Shown: positions 54,009 to 62,711 of the stretch, one piece after another
How positions within the stretch are numbered: position 1 is the first letter of the stretch
Layout: each line of letters begins with the position of its first letter
NCBI GenBank assembly: GCA_947481685.1
Contig: CANKHA010000001.1
Coordinates: forward strand, 124,001 to 188,000
DNA from: Bradyrhizobiaceae bacterium
GTDB taxonomy: Bacteria > Pseudomonadota > Alphaproteobacteria > Rhizobiales > Xanthobacteraceae
Reading direction: 5' to 3'
Length of the DNA: 64,000 nucleotides
The notes under the pieces: generated by a model
What the model was told of the DNA's origin: nothing
Databases searched by the model: none
The model's input: the letters and a program-made list of their open reading frames with translations, nothing else
Program-made: the position numbers and the translations under genes

Positions 54009-54058
54009 CCGCCGCTCTCACCTCTGCTTTTTTGCATTTCTCCCCTGCGGGCCAAATC

Positions 54059-54087
54059 TTGAACAATTAGTAAGCTAGCTTATTATA
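54059..54087 (+). promoter_or_regulatory. Probable marR promoter with overlapping palindromic operator
   Basis: TTGAAC (54059-54064) and TATTAT (54081-54086) are spaced by 16 bases. The perfect 12-base palindrome TAAGCTAGCTTA (54071-54082) lies between them and touches the -10 box. This layout fits autorepression of the marR-emrAB operon by its MarR product. Confidence 0.55.
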
Positions 54088-54112
54088 CGTACAGCTCTTT
54101 GAGGTTATCTCC

Positions 54113-54589
54113 ATGCGCGAACCCACCCCTGCCCGCCAAATCGCATTTCTAATCAGTGACTTGGCTCGTCTTCTGAAAACCTACGTGGACCAGCAGGCCC
54201 GCAGCTACGGCATGACCCGGGCCCAGTGGCAGGTGCTGTCTCGGCTGGAGCGGTGCGAGGGGCTGAAGCAATTCGAGCTGGCGGAGATGCTCGATCTCCA
54301 GCCGATCACGCTGACCCGGCTGGTCGACCGGCTTTGCGAAAACGGCCTGATCGAACGGCGTGCCGATCCGAACGATCGCCGCGCCAAGCGCCTTTACCTC
54401 ACCAAGGAAGCGCGTCCGCTGATGGATCGGCTCGCGGTGCTTGGCGAAGAGGTGATGGGCGAGGTGCTGCAGGGGATCGACGACAAGGAAGTGCAACTGA
54501 TGCTGACGAAACTCGGCCGCGCCAAGAACAACCTGCGCGAGGCCATTCAACGTCCGGCCGAATTGAAGAAAGAAGCACGTCATGGCTGA
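54113..54589 (+). CDS. MarR family transcriptional regulator of the efflux operon
   Basis: A 158-residue winged-helix regulator. The DNA-binding core (about 38-105) includes RAQWQVLSRLE, LAEMLDLQPITLTRLVDRL and the wing RRADPNDRRAKRLYLT, all typical of MarR/SlyA. It overlaps emrA by eight bases. As in E. coli mprA-emrAB, it probably represses the pump until a hydrophobic ligand binds. A palindrome at its promoter is the likely operator. Confidence 0.92.
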   Translation: MREPTPARQIAFLISDLARLLKTYVDQQARSYGMTRAQWQVLSRLERCEGLKQFELAEMLDLQPITLTRLVDRLCENGLIERRADPNDRRAKRLYLTKEARPLMDRLAVLGEEVMGEVLQGIDDKEVQLMLTKLGRAKNNLREAIQRPAELKKEARHG

Positions 54590-55742
54590 CACTGTCCTCA
54601 AATTTTCAGACGCCAAACCCGATGCGAAGCCCGCGGAACCGCGGCGTTCACTGAAGCAGCGTTTGATGCGTGGCCGTTTGCGCCTTGTGCTGCTCGGCGG
54701 CGTGCCGGCGCTCGCGCTGACGATCGGCCTCTATTTCTATTTCTCCGGCGGGCGCTACATCTCGACCGATAATTCCTATGTCGGCCAGCAGAAGGTATTG
54801 ATCACGCCCGACGTTTCGGGCCGCGTGACGCGCGCTGTCGTGACGGAAGGCCAGCATGTCAACGCGGCCGACGTCCTGTTCGAGATCGATCCGACGCCGT
54901 TCCGCTTTTCGGCGATCCAGGCCAAGGCCAAGCTCGAATCCGTGCGCGTGGATTTCTCCAAGCTCAAGAGCAATCTGCAAACGCTCGGGACGCTGGTCGA
55001 TCTCGCGCAGAAGAATGTCGAGATCAAGCAGCGCGATGTGGAGCGCAAGACGGCGCTCGCCAAAAGTCAGGCCGGCTCCGCTGTCGAACTCGACAACGCC
55101 AATGCGGCGCTCGTCAGCGCGCAGTTGCAGGCGGAATATGCCGTGCAGCAGCGCTCGGACGTTCTCAACCAGCTGCTTGGCAAGCCCGAGCTGCCGATCG
55201 AACAATTTCCGCCGTTCATGCAGGCAGGCGCCGTAATGGATCAGGCGCAGCGCGATCTCGACCATACCGTGCTGAAGGCGTCGATCTCCGGCATCGCGAC
55301 GCAGGTCGATAACATTCAGCCCGGTCGCTTCGTGATGGCCGGTTCGCCGGTGCTGAGCGTGATTGACGATCAGAAGCCGTGGGTCGATGCCAATCCCAAG
55401 GAAACCGACGTCACTTATCTCCACGCGGGCGAGAAGGTCGAGATCACGGTCGATGCTTTCCCCGACCGCGTCTTCAGCGGCACGGTTTCGGCTGTGAGCC
55501 CCGGTACGGGTTCGCAATTCGCGATCCTGCCGCCGCAGAACGCGACCGGTAACCGGGTCAAGGTCGTGCAGCGCGTTCCGGTGCGTATCGTCTTCGACGA
55601 TGGCCAGGACATGACGAACCTGCGCGCGGGCATGAGCGCCAATGTCGAGATCGATACCGGCCGCCAGCGCACGCTCGGCTCACTGCTCGGCTTCAGCGAT
55701 GTTGAGCAGGCTCCAGCCAAGGTCGCGGGCATCGCGCCATGA
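54582..55742 (+). CDS. emrA: HlyD/EmrA family efflux adaptor
   Basis: A 386-residue membrane-fusion protein: one N-terminal membrane helix (about 31-53), a lipoyl-like half VLITPDVSGRVTRAVVTEGQHV (split by the alpha-hairpin, about 95-190), then a beta-barrel with VDANPKETDVTYLHAGEKVEI. It links the EmrB pump to an outer-membrane channel, which is not encoded here. It overlaps marR by eight bases and emrB by four. Confidence 0.92.
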   Translation: MADTVLKFSDAKPDAKPAEPRRSLKQRLMRGRLRLVLLGGVPALALTIGLYFYFSGGRYISTDNSYVGQQKVLITPDVSGRVTRAVVTEGQHVNAADVLFEIDPTPFRFSAIQAKAKLESVRVDFSKLKSNLQTLGTLVDLAQKNVEIKQRDVERKTALAKSQAGSAVELDNANAALVSAQLQAEYAVQQRSDVLNQLLGKPELPIEQFPPFMQAGAVMDQAQRDLDHTVLKASISGIATQVDNIQPGRFVMAGSPVLSVIDDQKPWVDANPKETDVTYLHAGEKVEITVDAFPDRVFSGTVSAVSPGTGSQFAILPPQNATGNRVKVVQRVPVRIVFDDGQDMTNLRAGMSANVEIDTGRQRTLGSLLGFSDVEQAPAKVAGIAP

Positions 55743-57292
55743 CGACGAAAACGTCCAGCCCGCGTGTGCTCGTTACCATCTGCACGATGGCGGCAACCAT
55801 CATGCAGGCGCTGGACACAACCATTGCCAACGTGGCGCTGCCCTATATGCAGGGCAGCCTGTCGGCCTCGCTCGATCAGATCAACTGGGTGCTGACCTCC
55901 TACATCGTTGCGGCTGCGATCATGACCGCGCCGATCGGCTGGCTGTCCGAACGCTTCGGGCGCAAGAAGCTGTTCATTGTCTGCGCGGCGGGATTCACCG
56001 TCGCGTCGGTGCTCTGCGCGTTGGCGCAGAACATCGGACAGATGGTGGGCTTCCGCTTGCTGCAGGGCATGTTCGGTGCGGCTCTGGTGCCGCTGTCCCA
56101 AGCGGTGATGCTCGACAGCTATCCACCGGAAGAACGCGGTCAGGCCATGGCGATCTGGGGCATGGGCGTGATGCTGGCGCCGATCATGGGCCCGACGCTT
56201 GGCGCGTGGCTTACGGACAATTACAGCTGGCACTGGGTCTTCCTGATCAACTTGCCCATCGGCATCGGCATCGGCATCGGCATCGGCATCGTGACCGTGA
56301 TCGGGCTTATTCTCTTCATCGACGAAAGCGACCAGAAGAAGGAAATGCGCTTCGACTGGTTCGGCTTTATTGCGCTTGCGGTCGGTATCGGTTCGCTGCA
56401 GCTGATGCTCGACCGCGGCGAACAGGTCGGCTGGTTTGAATCCAACGAGATCATCGCCGAAACCATCGTCTCGGTCAGCGGCTTCTATTTCTTCCTGGCG
56501 CATTCGCTGACCACGGCAAAGCCATTCATCCGTTTTGCCTTGTTCAAGGACCGTAACTTTGTGGTCAGCTGCCTGTTCATGGTGGTGATCGGCATCGTGC
56601 TGTTCGGCACCATGGCGTTGGTGACGCCGTTCATGCAGCACGTTATCGGCTATCCGATCTTGACGGCAGGCTACCTGCTCGCAGGCCGCGGCATCGGCAC
56701 ATTGATCGCGATGCTGATGGTCGGCCGCCTGCTGAAAATGGTCGAAGCGCGCTATCTGGTGCTGATTGGACTCTGCCTCAGCGCCTTTACCCTGAACTGG
56801 ATGTCGGGCTTCACCGAGATGGTGTCGTCACAGACGCTCGTGACATCGAGCATCGTGCAGGGCTTCGGCATTGGTCTTGTGTTCGTGCCATTGAGCGCGG
56901 TCGCCTTTACCACCTTGCCCGCCTACCTGCGGACCGATGGCGCGTCGATCCTGACGCTGGTGCGCAACATCGGCAGCTCGATTGGTATTTCGGTGGTGAT
57001 CGCACAACTGACCTCGACCACCATCCGCATGCACGCGCATCTGGCGGAATACGTCACGCCGTTCAACAATGCGTTGCAGATGCCCGATGTCGCCGCTGCA
57101 TTGCCGATGAACACGCAAACCGGTCAGGCGATGATGGAGCAGATCGTCACCCAGCAAGCGACAGTCATCGCCTATGCCAATGACTTCAAGCTGCTGATGT
57201 ATCTAACGATCGTTGTTCTTCCGCTGGTGTTTGCGATCGGCACCACGCGCATGCCATCCAGTTCGGCCAAGCCCGCAATGGCGATCGACTAA
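55739..57292 (+). CDS. emrB: MFS drug efflux permease, DHA2/EmrB family
   Basis: A 517-residue transporter with 14 membrane helices and the DHA2 motif LDTTIANVALPYMQG near the N-terminus, followed by GWLSERFGRKKLF. It would expel lipophilic compounds by proton antiport with EmrA. Residues about 173-184 are a Gly-Ile alternation inside a membrane helix, encoded by tandem six-base repeats. It ends tail-to-tail with glk, overlapping by four bases. Confidence 0.93.
   Translation: MTTKTSSPRVLVTICTMAATIMQALDTTIANVALPYMQGSLSASLDQINWVLTSYIVAAAIMTAPIGWLSERFGRKKLFIVCAAGFTVASVLCALAQNIGQMVGFRLLQGMFGAALVPLSQAVMLDSYPPEERGQAMAIWGMGVMLAPIMGPTLGAWLTDNYSWHWVFLINLPIGIGIGIGIGIVTVIGLILFIDESDQKKEMRFDWFGFIALAVGIGSLQLMLDRGEQVGWFESNEIIAETIVSVSGFYFFLAHSLTTAKPFIRFALFKDRNFVVSCLFMVVIGIVLFGTMALVTPFMQHVIGYPILTAGYLLAGRGIGTLIAMLMVGRLLKMVEARYLVLIGLCLSAFTLNWMSGFTEMVSSQTLVTSSIVQGFGIGLVFVPLSAVAFTTLPAYLRTDGASILTLVRNIGSSIGISVVIAQLTSTTIRMHAHLAEYVTPFNNALQMPDVAAALPMNTQTGQAMMEQIVTQQATVIAYANDFKLLMYLTIVVLPLVFAIGTTRMPSSSAKPAMAID
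56258..56290 (+). repeat. Hexanucleotide tandem repeat inside emrB
   Basis: ATCGGC is repeated five times plus a final ATC, coding for alternating Ile and Gly in a membrane helix. As a six-base unit it can change copy number without frameshift. Confidence 0.9.
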
Positions 57293-58239
57293 CCTGCCTT
57301 CGTCATCGCGTAGGCGGCGCAGCCGATCAGGCCGGGATGCGCGGCGGTGACGAGATAGGTCGGTATGCCTTTGAGCAGATCGCCATAGGGCGGATGCGCT
57401 TCAAAGGCATCGCGCAGGATTTTCTCGTCCAGCAGTGCGCCAAGCTTGCCCGCGACGCCGCCGGCGATATAGACGCCGCCGAAGGCCTTGAACGTGAGCG
57501 CCACGTCGCCGGCAAAACGCCCCAGCAACCGCACGAAAAGTTTGATGGTCGCAACCGCCGCCGCGTCGCCGGCCTGCGCATGTTTTACGATGGTCTCTGC
57601 ATGCAGAGACGGCGCTCCAGGATTCAGCGCGCTGTGGAGTCGCGGCAGACCCGATCCGGACACGACGCTTTCGGCGGAAACCGGACCGGCCTCGTGCAGC
57701 CGTGCGAACACCGGCTCCTCATCCTTACTCGCAGCACCGAAAGAGACATGGCCGCCTTCGCTCGCGATTGGCTGCCAGCCTGTGCCGACAGGAACCAGCG
57801 CGGCGACGCCAAGACCGGTGCCGGGTCCGAGGACGACTTTCACACCGTGGACGGAGCGTGCTGAAGAAACTTCACCGAGATTGCGGTAGTCACCGCTCTG
57901 TAACTGCGTCAGCGCCCATGCCTGGGCTTCGAAATCGTTGATGGCGTCGGCGCGGGAGAAATGAAACCGCGTGGCCAGGTGGTCGAGATCGATCAGCCAG
58001 TGGCGGTTGGTCAGCGCGACTTTCCGTCCGGTGACCGGTCCGGCGACGGCGAACACACCGGCTGTGGGCTTTACCTTCAACTCGCCAACATAGGACGCGA
58101 TTGCTTCTTCGAGGTTGGCGAAGCGGTCATTGTCCCACGATACGACCTGTTCCGGACGGTTGTGGGCAGCGAGCAGGGCGAAGCGGCTATGGGTGCCGCC
58201 GATATCGGCGAGCAGGATAGGTGATCCACTAAACATCAA
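57289..58239 (-). CDS. glk: Glucokinase
   Basis: A 316-residue ROK-independent (Glk-type) glucokinase with LLADIGGTHSRFALL at the N-terminus, the GPGTGLGVAALVP phosphate loop and SEGGHVSFGA. It phosphorylates glucose with ATP. Its start overlaps the end of pcaG by 11 bases on the same strand, so it appears to be the last gene of the protocatechuate operon, an odd partner for a sugar kinase. Two ATGs in a row begin the frame. Confidence 0.92.
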   Translation of the reverse strand: MMFSGSPILLADIGGTHSRFALLAAHNRPEQVVSWDNDRFANLEEAIASYVGELKVKPTAGVFAVAGPVTGRKVALTNRHWLIDLDHLATRFHFSRADAINDFEAQAWALTQLQSGDYRNLGEVSSARSVHGVKVVLGPGTGLGVAALVPVGTGWQPIASEGGHVSFGAASKDEEPVFARLHEAGPVSAESVVSGSGLPRLHSALNPGAPSLHAETIVKHAQAGDAAAVATIKLFVRLLGRFAGDVALTFKAFGGVYIAGGVAGKLGALLDEKILRDAFEAHPPYGDLLKGIPTYLVTAAHPGLIGCAAYAMTKAG

Positions 58240-58816
58240 AGAACACGGTCTCGTTTACGCCCTGCAAGCGGATATCGAAAACATAGACAGCGGCGCCATC
58301 GCGATCTTCGTGTTTCGCGACCAGCGTTTCGCGACGCTGATCCGGAACAAGCGTCAGGATCGGGTCGCCCACGTTGCCGGCCTCATCGGGGAAATAGATG
58401 CGGGTATAGGCATGGCGTGGCAGGCCGCGCGCGAAGACGGCGACCAGAATATGCGGCGCCTGCGGCTTGCCATTCGGGCCGGGAACGGCGCCGGGCTTGA
58501 TCGTGCTGAAGCTGAAGCGGCCTTCGGCATCGGTACCGCAGCGGCCAAAGCCCTGAAATTTTGCATTAGGCCGGCGCTGGTCGGCAGGGTGCGCGTAGCG
58601 GCCCGCTGCATCTGCCTGCCAGATTTCGATCATCGCATCGTTGACCGCTGCGCCGTCGCAATCAAACACGCGTCCCTCGATGCGGATGCGCTGGCCGGAT
58701 GCGTCCGGCGTGATCAGGTCATTCGTGAGAGGTTGTGTCCACGGATAGTCTTTGCCCGGCGTGAGCGCGGGGGCGAAGAACGGTCCGACGGTTTGTGAAG
58801 GCGTGATACCGGCCAT
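58229..58816 (-). CDS. pcaG: Protocatechuate 3,4-dioxygenase alpha subunit
   Basis: A 195-residue alpha subunit starting TPSQTVGPFFAPAL, with the intradiol dioxygenase fold (RIRIEGRVFDCDGAAVNDAMIEIWQADAAG region). The alpha chain lacks the full iron-binding set and pairs with PcaH, which holds the Fe(III). The enzyme opens protocatechuate to 3-carboxy-cis,cis-muconate. It begins four bases after the pcaH stop. Confidence 0.94.
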   Translation of the reverse strand: MAGITPSQTVGPFFAPALTPGKDYPWTQPLTNDLITPDASGQRIRIEGRVFDCDGAAVNDAMIEIWQADAAGRYAHPADQRRPNAKFQGFGRCGTDAEGRFSFSTIKPGAVPGPNGKPQAPHILVAVFARGLPRHAYTRIYFPDEAGNVGDPILTLVPDQRRETLVAKHEDRDGAAVYVFDIRLQGVNETVFFDV

Positions 58817-58820
58817 GGTC

Positions 58821-59516
58821 TCAGCTTTCCGTTGGAGTCTGCAAGCGGCCGCGCAAGACGATATCGAACCGATAGGCCAGCGCCCAGTTCGGTACGGTCG
58901 CGTCCATGTCGAAGGATGAAATCAGGCGCTCGCGGGATTCCTTCGGAACCGAGTCGTAGATCGGATCGAAGGGGATCAGCGGATCGTTCGGAAAATACAT
59001 CTGCGTCACAAGGCGCGACAGGAATGAATGGCCGAACAGCGAGAAATGAATATGCGCCGGCCGCCAGGCGTTCTCGTGGTTGCCCCAGGGATAGGCGCCG
59101 GGCTTGATGGTGAGGAATTGATAGCGGCCCTTGTCGTCGGTCACCGTGCGGCCAGCGCCGGTAAAATTCGGATCGAGCGGGGCTTCGTGTTGATCGACAA
59201 TATGCGTGTAACGGCCGGAGGCATTGGCCTGCCAGAGTTCGACCAGCGTATTGGGCACCGGTTTGGCATCCTCGTCGAGGACGTGGCCATAGATGATGAT
59301 GCGTTCGCCGAGCGGTTCGCTCTTGTGCTGCTTGGTCAAGTCGGCATCGCCCGCCTGAACGGTTTCGTGGCCATAGACCGGTCCGGTCAATTCCGAGAGC
59401 GTATGCGGCACGATGATCAAGGGCTTCGCGGGCGCACGCTTGCGCGAACTCTGGTAGCCGGGTGCGAGATGACCGGAAAATGCGCTGAGGCTTTCGCGCG
59501 GATAAACAATTGTCAT
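58821..59516 (-). CDS. pcaH: Protocatechuate 3,4-dioxygenase beta subunit
   Basis: A 231-residue catalytic subunit. The four iron ligands are visible: Tyr103 (GRYTHIVD), Tyr142 (GAYPWG), His155 and His157 (PAHIHF). Their spacing of 39, 13 and 2 equals that of the Pseudomonas enzyme. The frame extends upstream to 59624 inside pcaF, but the ATG at 59516 shares its base with the pcaF stop (TGATG) and gives the usual MTIVYPRES start. Confidence 0.95.
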   Translation of the reverse strand: MTIVYPRESLSAFSGHLAPGYQSSRKRAPAKPLIIVPHTLSELTGPVYGHETVQAGDADLTKQHKSEPLGERIIIYGHVLDEDAKPVPNTLVELWQANASGRYTHIVDQHEAPLDPNFTGAGRTVTDDKGRYQFLTIKPGAYPWGNHENAWRPAHIHFSLFGHSFLSRLVTQMYFPNDPLIPFDPIYDSVPKESRERLISSFDMDATVPNWALAYRFDIVLRGRLQTPTES

Positions 59517-60727
59517 CACACCTTCTCCAATGCGAGGGAGACACCCTGGCCTACACCAACGCACATCGTCGCCAATGCGCGCGTGCCGCCCCGCGCATGC
59601 AGGCCATGCGCGGCCGTCATGCACAGCCGCGCGCCTGACATGCCGAGCGGATGCCCGAGCGCGATGGCGCCGCCATGCGGGTTCACATATTCGGCATCGT
59701 CGGCAACGCCGAGCTGACGCAAGACAGCCAGCGCCTGCGAGGCGAAGGCTTCGTTCAGCTCGAGCAGATCGAAATCGCCGATCTTCAATTTAAGTAGCGC
59801 CATCAGCTTCTGTGTCGATGGCACCGGGCCCATGCCCATGATCCGCGGCGCAACGCCCGCCGACGCCATGCCGAGGATGCGCGCGCGAGGCGTCAGGCCG
59901 TGTTTCTTTACGGCAGCTTCGGAGGCGAGGATCATCGCGGCTGCGCCATCATTCACGCCCGAGGCGTTGCCCGCGGTAACGGTACCGGGATTGCGGAACG
60001 GCGTCTTAAGCTTCGCCAGATCGTCCAGCGTGGTGCTGGGACGTGGATGCTCGTCGCGGTCGACAACCGCCGGACCGGTCTTGCCGCCGGGCACTTCGAC
60101 CGGAACGATCTCGTCCTTGAAATACCCCGCGGCAATAGCCTTGCCCGCGCGCTGCTGCGAGCGCAGCGCAAAGGCATCCTGATCCTTGCGGCTGATTTGA
60201 AATTCCTCGGCGACGTTCTCGCCGGTCTCTGGCATGGAATCGACGCCGTATTGCGCCTTCATCAGCGGATTGATGAAACGCCAGCCGATGGTGGTGTCGT
60301 GGATTTCAGCGGCGCGCTGGAATGGCGTTTCGGCCTTGCCCATCACCAGCGGTGCGCGCGTCATCGATTCCACGCCGCCGGCAATCGCGAATTCAATCTC
60401 GCCGGAGCGGATCGCGCGTGCGGCATCGCCGACCGCGTTCATGCCCGAGGCGCAAAGCCGGTTTAGCGTGACGCCCGGCACCTTGTCCGGCAGTCCTGCG
60501 AGCAGCAGCGCCATGCGCGCGACATTGCGGTTGTCTTCGCCGGCCTGGTTGGCGCAGCCGAAATAGACTTCGTCGAGAGCATCCCAATCGGCGCGGGGAT
60601 TGCGCGCCACCAGCGCCTTGATCGGCACGGCGGCAAGATCGTCCGGGCGGACTTTGGCCAGCGCGCCGCCGTAACGGCCGATGGCCGTCCGTGCCGCGTC
60701 GCAGAGGAAAACGTCACGTGTGCTCAT
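59516..60727 (-). CDS. pcaF: 3-oxoadipyl-CoA thiolase
   Basis: A 403-residue thiolase with nucleophile Cys92 (NRLCASGMNAV), His359 (NPHGGAIALGHPLG) and acid-base Cys389 (CVGVGQG). Context and sequence favour beta-ketoadipyl-CoA thiolase, which yields succinyl-CoA and acetyl-CoA, over a general acetyl-CoA acetyltransferase. It lies in one direction with pcaHG and the 3-oxoadipate CoA-transferase genes, separated from the latter by a 166-base gap with a palindromic repeat. Confidence 0.92.
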   Translation of the reverse strand: MSTRDVFLCDAARTAIGRYGGALAKVRPDDLAAVPIKALVARNPRADWDALDEVYFGCANQAGEDNRNVARMALLLAGLPDKVPGVTLNRLCASGMNAVGDAARAIRSGEIEFAIAGGVESMTRAPLVMGKAETPFQRAAEIHDTTIGWRFINPLMKAQYGVDSMPETGENVAEEFQISRKDQDAFALRSQQRAGKAIAAGYFKDEIVPVEVPGGKTGPAVVDRDEHPRPSTTLDDLAKLKTPFRNPGTVTAGNASGVNDGAAAMILASEAAVKKHGLTPRARILGMASAGVAPRIMGMGPVPSTQKLMALLKLKIGDFDLLELNEAFASQALAVLRQLGVADDAEYVNPHGGAIALGHPLGMSGARLCMTAAHGLHARGGTRALATMCVGVGQGVSLALEKV

Positions 60728-60748
60728 GCCAAAATCTCGATACGCGAT

Positions 60749-60863
60749 CCGTCATCCTGAGGTGCGACCCCGGCCTTGGGCAGGGGGATCCTCGAAGGGC
60801 GACGGCCCTGAATTCTTGGCCATCCTTCGAGGCCTGCCTTCGGCAGGCACCTCAGGATGACGG
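60749..60863. repeat. Large palindromic repeat between catJ and pcaF
   Basis: Perfect 17-base arms CCGTCATCCTGAGGTGC and its complement enclose inner arms (CCTCGAAGG/CCTTCGAGG) and GCCTGCCTTCGGCAGGC. It is the same family as 21515-21552 and 36857-36990. It could act as an mRNA processing or stabilising element inside the operon. Confidence 0.85.
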
Positions 60864-60893
60864 TAGATGGTTGAGGCAAACTCTTCATGTCAT

Positions 60894-61670
60894 CTATGCC
60901 GCTTTGCCGTGAGCGGCAGCGGTGCGGGCATGCAACGCGCGCAGGGTCTCTAATTCTTTGGCCGTCGGCGTGGGCGTTTCCGCGACCTTGTCTGCGAACC
61001 GCACGGGCCAGCCGGTATTCTCCTGGATCTTCTCGCGCGTCACGCCGGGATGGATCGAGGTGACGATCATTTCCCTGGTCACTGGATCGGGCTGGAAAAT
61101 GCAGAGGTCGGTGACCAGCTTGGTCGGTCCCTTGGTCTTCAGTCCGAGCCGAGCGCGATGGTCGCCGCCTTCGCCATGGCCCAGCGAGGTGATGAAGTCG
61201 AGCTTGTCGACGAAGCTTCGTTTTCCTTGCGCCATGATGATGAAGATCTCGCCGCAGGATGTCGCGATCTCCGGCGCGCCGCCGCCGCCGGGCAGCCGCA
61301 CCTTCGGCTTGTCGTAAGGGCCGATCACGGTGGTGTTGAGGTTGGCGAATTTGTCGATCTGCGCGCCGCCGAGGAAGCCGACGGTGATGCGGCCGCCTTG
61401 CAGCCAGTAGCGGAACATCTCCGGTACCGAGACAGTCGTGAGCGCGGTCTCGCACAACTCGCTGTCGCCGATGGACAGTGGCAACACGTCCGGCTTGGTG
61501 GCAATGGTGCCGGACTCATAGATCAGCGTGATGTCCGGCGCGTGGGTCAGCCGCGCGAGATTCGATGCCGCCGACGGCATGCCGATGCCGACGAAGCAGA
61601 CGTCTTCGTTGCGCATCGCGCGCGCCGCGGCGATGGTCATCATCTCGTTCGATGTGTAAGCGTCTGCCAT
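60894..61670 (-). CDS. catJ: 3-oxoadipate CoA-transferase subunit B, CatJ type
   Basis: A 258-residue class I CoA-transferase beta subunit of the glutaconate/CatIJ branch. The likely catalytic glutamate is Glu52 in LIYESGTI; further motifs are GFLGGAQIDKFANLNTT and LPGGGGAPEIAT. With CatI it moves CoA from succinyl-CoA to 3-oxoadipate, the step before PcaF. It begins three bases after the catI stop. The CatIJ type is distinct in sequence from PcaIJ. Confidence 0.82.
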   Translation of the reverse strand: MADAYTSNEMMTIAAARAMRNEDVCFVGIGMPSAASNLARLTHAPDITLIYESGTIATKPDVLPLSIGDSELCETALTTVSVPEMFRYWLQGGRITVGFLGGAQIDKFANLNTTVIGPYDKPKVRLPGGGGAPEIATSCGEIFIIMAQGKRSFVDKLDFITSLGHGEGGDHRARLGLKTKGPTKLVTDLCIFQPDPVTREMIVTSIHPGVTREKIQENTGWPVRFADKVAETPTPTAKELETLRALHARTAAAHGKAA

Positions 61671-61673
61671 GAC

Positions 61674-62534
61674 TTACTCCGCCGCCACGCGCAGCGGCCG
61701 GGTATGCGCCGCGAAGATTTCCGGACCCTGATCGAGCACGTTGGCTTTCATCCACGCCAGGAAGGTGTCGCGCTCGCGCGCGATCTCGTCCCATTTCTTG
61801 TAGAAGGCGTTGTCGCGCGCGTAATAGCCCTGCGCGTAAGAAGGATAGGCGCCACCCGGCACTTCCGCGATGGCCGTGACCGTCCAGGCCGGCAGCACCA
61901 CGGCGTTAAAGCTCCCGGGTTTTAGGTCATCGACGATCTCTTCCACGGTCACAATCGATCGCTTCGAGGCGAGCACGACTTCCTTCTGCACCCCGGCGAT
62001 GCCGTCGATCAGCACATTGCCTTGCCGGTCGGCTTTCTGGGCATGGATCACGGCGACATCCGGCCGATGTGCGGGGACGGCCGCCAGCGTTTCGCCGGTG
62101 AAGGGGCACTGGATGAATTTGATATTGGGATTCACCTTGGGCAGGTCGGCGCCGATATAACCGCGAAACACTGCGAGGGGCAGACCGGCCGCGCCTGCCT
62201 CGTAAGCATTGGCCATGGCGGCGTGGGAATGTTCCTCGATCTCCAGCGGCGCGGGCCAGGCCTTCTCCACCGCATCCCGGAAACGATAGAGCGAGCCGAC
62301 GCCGGGATTGCCGCCCCAAGAGAACACAACTTTCTTCGCGCAGCCCATGCCGATCATCTGGTCGTAGATCAGATCCGGCGTCATCCGGATCAGCGTCAGG
62401 TTCTTGCGCTGCTGGCGAATGATCTCGTGTCCTGCGGCATGCGGGATGAGATGGGTGAATCCCTCCATCGCGACGGTATCGCCGTCATGGATATGGGCCG
62501 AAACGGCCTCGGCCAAGGTGGTTATGCGCGGCAT
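61674..62534 (-). CDS. catI: 3-oxoadipate CoA-transferase subunit A, CatI type
   Basis: A 286-residue class I CoA-transferase alpha subunit. The stretches AVSAHIHDGDTVAMEGFTHLIPHAAGHEIIR, GNPGVGSLYRFRDA and VIHAQKADRQGNVLIDG match CatI of beta-ketoadipate-degrading pseudomonads; glutaconate CoA-transferase is the related alternative. It is the promoter-proximal gene of the minus-strand operon catI-catJ-pcaF-pcaH-pcaG-glk. The 177-base gap to mutS must hold its promoter; no regulator gene is adjacent. Confidence 0.82.
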   Translation of the reverse strand: MPRITTLAEAVSAHIHDGDTVAMEGFTHLIPHAAGHEIIRQQRKNLTLIRMTPDLIYDQMIGMGCAKKVVFSWGGNPGVGSLYRFRDAVEKAWPAPLEIEEHSHAAMANAYEAGAAGLPLAVFRGYIGADLPKVNPNIKFIQCPFTGETLAAVPAHRPDVAVIHAQKADRQGNVLIDGIAGVQKEVVLASKRSIVTVEEIVDDLKPGSFNAVVLPAWTVTAIAEVPGGAYPSYAQGYYARDNAFYKKWDEIARERDTFLAWMKANVLDQGPEIFAAHTRPLRVAAE

Positions 62535-62711
62535 TGCAGGGCTTCCACGAGCGTCATGGCCGACATTTAGGGACCATTCCGGCAGGGCGTCAAATGCCCG
62601 ATGGAACAGGCCGATAGGTGCGATTTGGCCGCTGTTTCAGGGCTGCAATTGCCGTGCGAATGCTGTGGGCAATCGGCAGAAAGGCCGGGCTGCATCTGAT
62701 ACGGTCCGGCC

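Noticed and set aside
62535-62711. PcaQ-type binding site upstream of catI
   Set aside because: No ATAACC-N4-GGTTAT-like site seen on either strand.
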